From: Candidatus Saliniplasma halalkaliphilum
Lineage (GTDB): Archaea > Thermoplasmatota > Thermoplasmata > Halarchaeoplasmatales > Halarchaeoplasmataceae
NCBI GenBank assembly: GCA_019594235.1
Contig: JAFDTG010000040.1
Span: forward strand, 1 to 12,895
DNA: 12,895 bases
Reading direction: 5' to 3'
Part shown: piece by piece, positions 6,679 to 12,895 of the stretch
Numbering within the stretch: the stretch's first letter is position 1
How the letters are laid out: the number at the start of each line of letters is the position of its first letter
The notes under the pieces: model-generated
What the model was told of the DNA's origin: nothing
The model's input: only the letters and a program-made list of their open reading frames with translations
The model's database searches: none
Program-made: the position numbers and the translations under genes

Positions 6679-8808
6679 ATGAAAGATCTCACAATCATCG
6701 TTCATGATGACCATATAGATGATGTAGTAGATTCTTTACATGAAAGTGGACTAGCTGAGATCTCTGACGTTGAAAGGGATAGAGCAGTCGGTGAATTAGT
6801 CGAAACCGTAGGTCTTTCAGAATCACTCAGCAAATTCACTCAATATGAGATGAAGATATCATCTGTTCTAGATATTTTTAATAAAGTTTCAGAAGAAGAA
6901 AGTGCTATCTCACAGTTCTTGAATCCAGAAATGATAGAGAAGGTAAAAACGAAAAAGACTGATCTTGATGAATTATTTGAAGAAATAGATACACATATGG
7001 AAGAGTCTGGAAAAGAAATCAAAGACTTCGATAACAAATTGGTAAAAACTGAAGAAAAGATAAGTGATTTAAAGACTCTAAAAAAGGATATAGAGCTTAT
7101 AAAACCGATAGATATAGATCTTTCAAACATCGGAGAATCCACATATACTATTTTCAGGATAGGAACAACTAAGAATCCCATAAAAGCTAAAAAAGCTCTT
7201 TCGGAGATAGATGGGTCTTACTTCCATACTGAACAGGTGGATGAAGAACTACATGTAGTTGTTGCTGGTGTTTTCATAAAGCAAAAAATCGAGTTTGAAA
7301 GCGCCCTCAGACAAGGAGATATACGACCACTCGATTTTAAAGGGTTGAAGGGTGGGAAACCACGCAATGTACTAAAGAAGATCAAGAAAGAGCTTAAAAA
7401 ACAGCAAGATAAAAGAGCACTATTGATTGAAGAGATCCGAGATCTTAAAGATAAACATTACAAAACGTTCAAAGTTTTAAGCGAGGAATTGGAGATTTAT
7501 AGGGGGAAATACGAGGTCCTTCAAGAATTTGGTAAAACAGATTATACTAGTGTTATCAAAGGATGGGTTAAGAAGAAAGACGAAAACGCTGTAAAAAAGG
7601 TCGTAGATGAGAATTCAGAGGGATATTCCACCGTAGTTGTTGATGATCCTGAAGACCCTGATGAAGTTCCAGTATCCTTAGATAACCCAAAGTTATTGAA
7701 ACCTTTCGAATTACTCACAAATATGTTTGCTCCCCCGAAATACGATGAAATAGATCCTACGTTCGTTTTAGCCCCGGCCTTTGTATTGTTCTTTGGTTTG
7801 ATGCTTGGCGATGTAATATATGGTTTATTGATCGTAATAGTATCTGTTCTGCTTTTAAGGGGTTTAGGCAAAATTGAGGAAGGCACGAGAAGATTTGCTT
7901 TAGTTCTTCTTTCTGTCGGACTATCAACGATATTTTTTGGAGTTATACAAGGGGGATATTTAGGTCCAGATAGAGAAACTCATCCTAATTTGATGGGGAG
8001 ACTTGGACTTTCATCTTTCTTTGATAATATAACACAGATCGACACATTGGCAGGCGATGGACCACAGATATTATTGATCGTTTCTTTGTTGATAGGATTA
8101 GCTTATCTCAATATCGGTATTTTCTTATCTTTCGTTCAACATATCAAAAGGGGTAACAAGAGAGAAGTAATCTTGGATAATTTGTCTTGGTGGCTTCTAC
8201 AACCTGGTGGATTTATCTTGATTTCAAGTAATTTATTTGGCTGGTATACATTCCCCGGAGAAGTATATATCGTAGCATGGGCTATCAGTTTAGCCGGTTT
8301 GGGACTTCTATTTATAAAAGCAAAAGGACTATCTTTCTTCGATTTAACAGGTTTCATAGGTGACTTTTTATCCTTCGCCAGGATTTTAGCATTAGGATTA
8401 GCTACAGCCGGTATAGCCCTAACAGTAAACGTATTATCGGATATGATAGCCTCAGCGGAGATGGGAATGATCTTAGCGGTTCCACTGATGATCGGTGGAG
8501 CTGTAGTTGGTATCAAAGGTGTTAAAGACAAAAATATAACATTCCAGGGATTAGGTGGATTTTTGATAGTGACAGGTGCTTTGGCATTTGTTAATCCGGC
8601 ATATCCCTTCTATATCTTAGCACTTATAGTTATGATAGGGGGTCACATTGCAAACGCTTCATTACAGGCTTTAGGAGCATTTGTACACTCGCTCAGGCTT
8701 CAATATGTAGAGTTCTTTGGTCAATTCTACGAAGGTGGAGGTAAACCCTATTCCCCGTTCAAAGCAAAGAGAGAATATACTCAGTTGGAAGAGGAAGTGA
8801 TAAAATGA
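6679..8808 (+). CDS. atpI: A-type ATP synthase subunit I (membrane stator, subunit a)
   Basis: A 709-residue protein counted from the ATG at 6679. The first 355 or so residues are cytoplasmic and charged, with long coiled-coil stretches; the rest, from about residue 360, has around eight membrane helices. This is the standard layout of subunit I/a, which forms the ion half-channels beside the rotor ring. The family motif SFARILALGLATA contains Arg568, the expected essential arginine facing the ring carboxylates. HSLRLQYVEFFGQFYEGGG (from His670) and KPYSPF close the protein as usual. The 3' end overlaps atpK by 4 bases (ATGA). The N terminus is uncertain: homologues often begin with a FPERMK-like segment, and the strongest ribosome site fits a start at 6661 or 6664, where there is ATA rather than ATG. 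Confidence 0.96.
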   Translation: MKDLTIIVHDDHIDDVVDSLHESGLAEISDVERDRAVGELVETVGLSESLSKFTQYEMKISSVLDIFNKVSEEESAISQFLNPEMIEKVKTKKTDLDELFEEIDTHMEESGKEIKDFDNKLVKTEEKISDLKTLKKDIELIKPIDIDLSNIGESTYTIFRIGTTKNPIKAKKALSEIDGSYFHTEQVDEELHVVVAGVFIKQKIEFESALRQGDIRPLDFKGLKGGKPRNVLKKIKKELKKQQDKRALLIEEIRDLKDKHYKTFKVLSEELEIYRGKYEVLQEFGKTDYTSVIKGWVKKKDENAVKKVVDENSEGYSTVVVDDPEDPDEVPVSLDNPKLLKPFELLTNMFAPPKYDEIDPTFVLAPAFVLFFGLMLGDVIYGLLIVIVSVLLLRGLGKIEEGTRRFALVLLSVGLSTIFFGVIQGGYLGPDRETHPNLMGRLGLSSFFDNITQIDTLAGDGPQILLIVSLLIGLAYLNIGIFLSFVQHIKRGNKREVILDNLSWWLLQPGGFILISSNLFGWYTFPGEVYIVAWAISLAGLGLLFIKAKGLSFFDLTGFIGDFLSFARILALGLATAGIALTVNVLSDMIASAEMGMILAVPLMIGGAVVGIKGVKDKNITFQGLGGFLIVTGALAFVNPAYPFYILALIVMIGGHIANASLQALGAFVHSLRLQYVEFFGQFYEGGGKPYSPFKAKREYTQLEEEVIK

Positions 8809-10748
8809 ATTATTCAAAGCATTTGAAAAGATATATGCAAATTTTTGGTTTGGTGGTATTTTTATCGATACTCGTATTGAGTGTCATACCTGTAGCTGAA
8901 TCACAACAGAATACTTCTCAGGGAAGAGTAGATATATTATTTGACGGGGAAAATCTAGGTAATGAAACTCAGGTTTACATACCCGATACCGAAGCTGTTT
9001 CTAACAGGACAGTAGATTTTAGTTTCTCAGTATCTGGAAATTTGTCTTATGAAGATATAGACGAAGTAAAATGGGAATTCGGAGACGGAGACGAAGTAAA
9101 ATGGGAATTCGGAGACGGGGATGTATCTGACGAAATGAATTTTACACATGCTTTCCAAGCACCACTAGATGGGGAGAGAATTTATCAAGTAAATCTTACC
9201 ATCGAAGTAAATGGTAATATCTATGAAGATACGTTGAAAATAAGAGCAATAACTGATACAAGGGGTACTTATTTGACCGCCCTTGGTGCAGGACTTGCAG
9301 TAGGTATTGCAGGGATGGGAGCAGGTATAGGTGTTGGTATAGCCGGTGCAGCCGGTGCCGGTACCATTGCTGAGAAGCCGGAAAAGTTCGGTAAATGTTT
9401 GGTTTTCCAGGCATTACCACAAACCCAGGCTATTTATGGACTTCTAGTAGCGGTTTTACTATTACTTTTCACTGGTATTATAGGAGCCGAAGCAAATATT
9501 CCATTATCTATTGGAGTCACTTCATTAGGTGTTGGTCTTGCTGTAGGTATAGCGGGATTATCTGCAATCGGCCAGGGTATAGCTGCCTCCGGTAGTATCG
9601 CAGCTTATTCTGAAAAAGAAGAATTGTTCGGCAGGGGTATGGTGTTTTCAGTCCTTCCAGAAACCCAGGCTATTTATGGACTTCTGGTTGGAATATTGAT
9701 AATGGTATTCACAGGTTTATTAGGTGGTGCACCAAGATTATTCATGGTCCAAGATAGTACGATAGGAGTTGCTTTTGGAACCGTTGCCATAGGTGCAGGC
9801 CTAGCAGTAGGAATTGCCGGCCTTTCAGGTATAGGTCAGGGTATAGCTGCCGGTGCAGGTATCGGAAGTGTTGCTGAAAGAGAAGACCTCTTTGGAAAGG
9901 GGATGGTTTTCTCTGTACTTCCAGAAACTCAGGCTATATACGGTATGTTGATAGCGATTCTACTCATGGTCTCATCAGGATTATTACAAGGTACTATGGA
10001 TGCGAAACTCTTTGAAATTGCTGCTCAATTTGATATAATAAGTGTACAAAGCGTAGGACTGATCGCAGTAGGTGCAGGTTTAGCAGTAGGAATAGCCGGT
10101 CTTTCAGGTATAGGTCAGGGTATAGCTGCCTCTAGTGGTATAGGATGTGTTGCAGAAAAAGAAGAGATGTTTGGTAAGGCGATGGTTTTCTCTGTACTTC
10201 CAGAGACCCAGGCCATATACGGTATGTTGATAGCGATATTACTCATGGTGTCTACTCCTTTATTAGGTGAGGTTTCAGGTATATTGTTCTCCCTAGGATT
10301 GGTCGGTGTAGGTGCAGGTTTAGCCGTAGGAATAGCCGGTCTTTCAGGTATAGGTCAAGGTATCGCAGCAGCTAGTGGTATTGCAACGGTATCAGAGGAC
10401 GAGGCCATGTTCGGTAAAGGGATGGTATTTTCAGTGCTTCCAGAAACCCAAGCCATCTACGGACTTTTGATAGCTATCCTATTGATGGTTTTCAGTGGAA
10501 TACTGGGTACTGTTGCAGAACCAACCACGACTTTGCAGGGAATCGCATCTGTTGGAGCAGGCATCGCGATCGGTATTGCAGGTGTTTCTGGTGTAGGTCA
10601 GGGTATCACTTCCGGGTCAGCCATCGCAGCCGTTTCCAAACGTGAAGACACTTTTGGAAAGGGCATGATATTCAGCGTGATGTCCGAGACCTTTGCTATA
10701 TTCGGGCTTTTGATAGCTATCTTTATAATTTTATTTGCTTTGATGTGA
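8805..10748 (+). CDS. atpK: A-type ATP synthase subunit K: signal peptide, PKD-like domain and six fused c-ring hairpins
   Basis: At 647 residues this is far longer than the usual 70-160 residue c subunit. Residues 1-33 form a signal peptide (hydrophobic 13-28, possible cut after Ser33). Residues 36-154 are a PKD-like domain (WEFGDG, HAF, YQVNLTI) with six N-X-S/T sequons at N36, N53, N67, N79, N112 and N130. Six double-helix hairpins follow from 155. The second-helix ion site is Gln206 in LPQTQAIYG of hairpin 1, then Glu286, Glu374, Glu467 and Glu547 in LPETQAIYG, and Glu628 in MSETFAIFG. A first-helix Gln in GQG is at 257, 345, 438, 518 and 599, absent in hairpin 1. This Gln plus Glu-Thr and Tyr matches sodium-type c subunits. 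Both ends of the hairpins should face outside, which agrees with the secreted PKD part. GGAAGTG lies 5 bases before the ATG. Confidence 0.95.
   Translation: MNYSKHLKRYMQIFGLVVFLSILVLSVIPVAESQQNTSQGRVDILFDGENLGNETQVYIPDTEAVSNRTVDFSFSVSGNLSYEDIDEVKWEFGDGDEVKWEFGDGDVSDEMNFTHAFQAPLDGERIYQVNLTIEVNGNIYEDTLKIRAITDTRGTYLTALGAGLAVGIAGMGAGIGVGIAGAAGAGTIAEKPEKFGKCLVFQALPQTQAIYGLLVAVLLLLFTGIIGAEANIPLSIGVTSLGVGLAVGIAGLSAIGQGIAASGSIAAYSEKEELFGRGMVFSVLPETQAIYGLLVGILIMVFTGLLGGAPRLFMVQDSTIGVAFGTVAIGAGLAVGIAGLSGIGQGIAAGAGIGSVAEREDLFGKGMVFSVLPETQAIYGMLIAILLMVSSGLLQGTMDAKLFEIAAQFDIISVQSVGLIAVGAGLAVGIAGLSGIGQGIAASSGIGCVAEKEEMFGKAMVFSVLPETQAIYGMLIAILLMVSTPLLGEVSGILFSLGLVGVGAGLAVGIAGLSGIGQGIAAASGIATVSEDEAMFGKGMVFSVLPETQAIYGLLIAILLMVFSGILGTVAEPTTTLQGIASVGAGIAIGIAGVSGVGQGITSGSAIAAVSKREDTFGKGMIFSVMSETFAIFGLLIAIFIILFALM
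9060..9119 (+). repeat. Tandem 30-base in-frame duplication inside the PKD-like part of atpK
   Basis: Two adjacent 30-base units (9060-9089 and 9090-9119) differ only at the last base. Each encodes DEVKWEFGDG (residues 86-95 and 96-105), so the PKD signature strand is present twice in a row. Near-identity including third positions points to a recent event or to an assembly error. Confidence 0.97.
9267..10748 (+). repeat. Six tandem c-subunit hairpin repeats at DNA and protein level
   Basis: The ion-site codons lie at 9420, 9660, 9924, 10203, 10443 and 10686, so hairpins recur every 80-93 codons. Hairpins 3, 4 and 5 are close even in DNA: the stretches coding GLAVGIAGLSGIGQGIA and the MVFSVLPETQAIYG region differ at only a few bases. 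Hairpin 1 is the most divergent and resembles the acid-free first hairpin of V-type c subunits (LPGTQG type). Confidence 0.9.
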
Positions 10749-10752
10749 GGTG
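10747..10752 (+). promoter_or_regulatory. Ribosome site that fixes the ATG start of atpE
   Basis: GAGGTG lies 6 bases before ATG at 10759 and overlaps the atpK stop codon. It includes the in-frame GTG at 10750, which therefore is more likely part of the ribosome site than a start codon. Confidence 0.7.
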
Positions 10753-10758
10753 AAAGAT

Positions 10759-11349
10759 ATGACAGTGAACAAGATAATTAAAAAAATCGAACGGGAGATG
10801 AACAGGAAATCAGAGAACATTATGGAAAGAGAAAGGGAAAAAGCTAGAGAGAAAGCAAAAGAGATAAAGAAAGAGAAAGAAAGAAAACTCCAAGAGATCA
10901 CCAATAAAAGAGAACGTGAAATGAAAACGATGAAGAATAAGATCATCTCACAGGCAAAACTCGATAAGCAAAAACAGAAACTAAAGGTCCGGGAAGAGAT
11001 GATCGATAAGGTTTTTGAGAAGGTTTATGATGAATTAAAAAACACAGCGCCTTCCGAATATGAGAACTTTTTAAGACAAGCTATAGGGAAAGTTTCCAAA
11101 GTCCTTGGGGATGGAACCACAATCCACTGTAACAATGAAAGTGAAGATATTGTTAAAAAGCTCGCAGAGAAGATCGATCCATCACTGCAAGTAGAATCGG
11201 ATATAGAGAGGATCGGAGGTATTATCGCAGAGTCAAAAAGCGGTGCTAAAATCAACATGACTTTTGAATCCAATATAGAAAGAAAGAAGAAAGAACTTAG
11301 GAAAGATATTTCAGATATCTTATTTACTGATTTAAAGGAGGAACACTGA
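10759..11349 (+). CDS. atpE: A-type ATP synthase subunit E (peripheral stalk)
   Basis: A 196-residue protein from the ATG at 10759. The first 95 or so residues are a long charged coiled coil ending in the family-like segment ISQAKLDKQKQKLKVREEMIDKVF; the rest is a mixed alpha/beta domain with a RIGGIIAESKSGAKINMTFESNI region, as in subunit E, where this part contacts the catalytic B subunit. Subunit E pairs with H to make the peripheral stalk. It lies 10 bases after atpK and directly abuts atpC with no gap. An upstream GTG at 10750 would add three residues, but it lies within the GAGGTG ribosome site, so the ATG is preferred. Confidence 0.92.
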   Translation: MTVNKIIKKIEREMNRKSENIMEREREKAREKAKEIKKEKERKLQEITNKREREMKTMKNKIISQAKLDKQKQKLKVREEMIDKVFEKVYDELKNTAPSEYENFLRQAIGKVSKVLGDGTTIHCNNESEDIVKKLAEKIDPSLQVESDIERIGGIIAESKSGAKINMTFESNIERKKKELRKDISDILFTDLKEEH

Positions 11350-12486
11350 TTGATCGATGAATTGATCGACATGATGGGTTTGACAAATCTAGTCCTTGTC
11401 ATCGTTGGTGTAGCCCTGCTTTTGGTCGTTCTTTTATTGATGAGCTATTTTAGGACATTGGTTGCGATTTCAAATTTTACATTTCCTAATGCCAAATTCA
11501 GAGCCCATGGAATACATTTTATAGATAAAGAAAAGGTCGATCCTATAATAGAGAGTAGGAACTTAAATGAATTCTATCAAGTTGTAAGGCAAAATGGATA
11601 CGAACTACCTAAAGAGGAAACTGGAGATATCGATAAAGTTGAAAAGCGGCTTGAACTTAATAATGTTGGATATATGAAAAAGGCGTACAGATTATCTCCT
11701 CTTGAAACCAAACCTTTCGTAGAAGCTTGGCTAGTCAGATATGATGTGAAGATGGCTAAAAGAGCGATCAAACATATCGCCAAAGGAGGAGATCCTGAAC
11801 AGTTAAAAAACGAATTAACTCCTATTAGGATCATAGATGACAATATTATAGATGACTTATCATCGTCACGGAATCTACAAGAAGCTATCACTCTCTTAAA
11901 AGAGACGGAATTTGGGAAGGTTCTTGGTAAAGAAGAGTGGGGCGAAGATTTCTTTAAATTGGATGTAGAATTAGACAAGTTTGCATACGATAGGTTGAGA
12001 AAAGCAGTCACAAATGTAGAGAGTGAACAGAGAGCACCGGTAAAATACTTCTTTGGAAGATACACGGATTTACTCAATCTTAAAATGGTCATTCGGGGTG
12101 TAAGAGAAGGTATGGACAAGGAATTGATGCAGGGCTATTTGCTCCCTTCTGGTAGAGAACTAGAGGACTGGAAATTACAGCAGATGTTGGAATCCAACAA
12201 TTTAGAGGAATCTTTAGTTGAATTAGAGGGGACTTCATTCGAGGATATACGTAAGGAAGCTGCTTCGAAGAGTCATTTTGAAATTGAAAAATATTTAGAT
12301 AAGGAACTTTTAAAGATCGTATCAGAAGTTATGAGCCAACAAGTTTTAACTGTTGGACCGTTATTAAAATTCTTAGTGGGTAAAGAAATCGAATTGAGGA
12401 ATCTGAAAATATTGGTAAGGGGACTCAAAGAGGGTTTTGAACCGGATAGGATCAGAAAAATGTTGGTTTTGGAGGGATACGATTGA
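11350..12486 (+). CDS. atpC: A-type ATP synthase subunit C (rotor adaptor) with an extra N-terminal membrane helix
   Basis: A 378-residue protein starting at TTG (11350), chosen because GGAGG lies 8 bases upstream and no better start is near. From about residue 43 (FTFPNAKFRAHG) it follows the subunit C/AhaC pattern: an all-helical, three-lobed protein that sits on the c ring and links it to the central stalk, with repeated motifs such as LLNLKMVIRGVREGM and LRNLKILVRGLKEGF. The odd part is residues 11-31, a strongly hydrophobic helix (LVLVIVGVALLLVVLLLM) followed by Arg35, which a soluble adaptor does not need. The extension is in frame and covered by the ribosome site, so it is probably real. 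It overlaps atpF by 4 bases. Its topology, with the short N terminus outside, is inference. Confidence 0.93.
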   Translation: MIDELIDMMGLTNLVLVIVGVALLLVVLLLMSYFRTLVAISNFTFPNAKFRAHGIHFIDKEKVDPIIESRNLNEFYQVVRQNGYELPKEETGDIDKVEKRLELNNVGYMKKAYRLSPLETKPFVEAWLVRYDVKMAKRAIKHIAKGGDPEQLKNELTPIRIIDDNIIDDLSSSRNLQEAITLLKETEFGKVLGKEEWGEDFFKLDVELDKFAYDRLRKAVTNVESEQRAPVKYFFGRYTDLLNLKMVIRGVREGMDKELMQGYLLPSGRELEDWKLQQMLESNNLEESLVELEGTSFEDIRKEAASKSHFEIEKYLDKELLKIVSEVMSQQVLTVGPLLKFLVGKEIELRNLKILVRGLKEGFEPDRIRKMLVLEGYD

Positions 12487-12818
12487 GAAGAAAAGTAGTC
12501 GTAGTCGGGGATGAGCAGATGGCATTGGGTTTTTCATTAGCTGGTGCAGATGAATCTTATACTCCCGAGGACGAATACCAGACTATCAAATTGATAGATA
12601 GATTGATCGAATCTCCTGATATAGGTGTAGTATTATTATCGGAACGCATGGCTGAAAACATTCGAGACGAGCTTGAAAGGATATCCGAGAAAAAGGATCT
12701 ATATCCCGTGATAATCGAGATCCCAGATAAAAAAGGTCCGTTAGAAGATAGAGAAGATCCATTGAATAAGAAGATCAGAAGAGCTGTAGGAATAGATATA
12801 ACGTCAGAAGTGGTATGA
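12483..12818 (+). CDS. atpF: A-type ATP synthase subunit F (central stalk)
   Basis: A 111-residue protein with the family start VVVVGDEQMALGFSLAGADES, followed by DIGVVLLSERMAENIRDELE and VIIEIPDKKGPLEDREDPLNKKIRRAVGIDI, the compact alpha/beta fold of subunit F. It binds subunit D in the central rotor shaft and influences catalytic control. The start is TTG at 12483 in a TTGA overlap with the atpC stop; GGAGGG lies upstream with about 7 bases between, which supports this start. It is followed 4 bases later by atpA. Confidence 0.94.
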   Translation: MRRKVVVVGDEQMALGFSLAGADESYTPEDEYQTIKLIDRLIESPDIGVVLLSERMAENIRDELERISEKKDLYPVIIEIPDKKGPLEDREDPLNKKIRRAVGIDITSEVV

Positions 12819-12822
12819 TATT

Positions 12823-12895
12823 ATGATAAATGAATCTGAAGAAAGTATTAAAAAGATCTCAAAACCTGGAAAGGGCGAAGAAGGAAGGATCATCA
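12823..12895 (+). CDS. atpA: A-type ATP synthase subunit A (catalytic), first 24 codons only
   Basis: An open frame from ATG at 12823 reads MINESEESIKKISKPGKG and continues EEGRII to the window edge. The GEEGRII segment fits the usual beginning of the A subunit just before its SGPVV strand, and atpA is expected after atpF in this operon. The catalytic P loop lies beyond the window, so the call depends mostly on gene order. The ribosome site is weak (GTGGT). The first 12 or so residues are a longer lead-in than usual. Confidence 0.75.
   Translation, partial: MINESEESIKKISKPGKGEEGRII

Noticed and set aside
6247..6714. Minus-strand open frame of 155 codons across atpH
   Set aside because: It is antisense to the coiled coil of subunit H; its Ser/Phe-rich sequence is the mirror of Lys/Glu codons.
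9414..9431. Gln206 in hairpin 1 as a sequencing error for Glu
   Set aside because: A single base change could explain it, but hairpin 1 also lacks the first-helix Gln and matches the acid-free hairpin type of V-type c subunits, so a real difference is more likely.
10750..10758. GTG at 10750 as the start of atpE
   Set aside because: It lies inside the GAGGTG ribosome site that serves the ATG at 10759, and has none of its own.
12830..12895. A second open frame from ATG at 12830 reading MNLKKVLKRS
   Set aside because: It overlaps atpA in another frame, has no family resemblance, and atpA is expected here by gene order with GEEGRII in its own frame.

Overview
The window looks like part of an AT-rich archaeal chromosome, most likely a euryarchaeote. 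The main evidence is an A-type ATP synthase operon in the order H-I-K-E-C-F-A, which is the order I know from methanogen aha/atp operons. Supporting evidence is strong GGAGG-type ribosome sites, several TTG starts, TATA-like promoters, archaeal AMMECR1 and many N-X-S/T sequons on predicted outside domains. The zinc-ribbon plus TNG-repeat surface protein weakly suggests a Thermoplasmatota-like lineage. The lineage assignment is inference only.

Layout. The left half (1-6155) is on the minus strand. Reading in the direction of transcription, an apparent operon AMMECR1 - pyrC (dihydroorotase) - HD/OB-fold YhaM-like nuclease occupies 6155 down to 3294. After a 154-base gap with its own TATA-like element comes a very large membrane-anchored surface protein. 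It runs from 3139 off the left edge, with at least 1046 residues present: a cytoplasmic zinc ribbon, 15 TNG-type tetrapeptides, one membrane helix, then a long outside region with two DGxxxDW domains, calcium-binding type repeats, three FG-GAP-like repeats and a Gly-rich segment.

A 188-base divergent control region (6156-6343) separates these genes from the plus-strand ATP synthase operon. That region holds two TATA-like elements, a pair of 8-base direct repeats 22 bases apart, and a perfect 14-base palindrome close to the predicted transcription start of the ATP synthase operon.

The right half (6344-12895) is the operon itself: atpH (peripheral stalk), atpI (stator membrane subunit a), atpK (rotor ring), atpE (peripheral stalk), atpC (central stalk adaptor), atpF (central stalk) and the first 24 codons of atpA. 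Genes are packed with 4-base overlaps or gaps of a few bases, so they are probably made from one transcript.

The most unusual gene is atpK. It encodes a signal peptide, then a PKD-like outside domain with six N-glycosylation sequons, then six covalently linked c-subunit hairpins. The first hairpin has Gln in place of the ion-binding acid. Hairpins 2-5 have a complete sodium-type site pattern, and hairpin 6 has a divergent one. The C subunit also carries an extra N-terminal membrane helix. Together these suggest a modified, probably sodium-coupled rotor with an external cap and possibly a helix inside the ring. The sequence facts are direct; the mechanical interpretation is inference.
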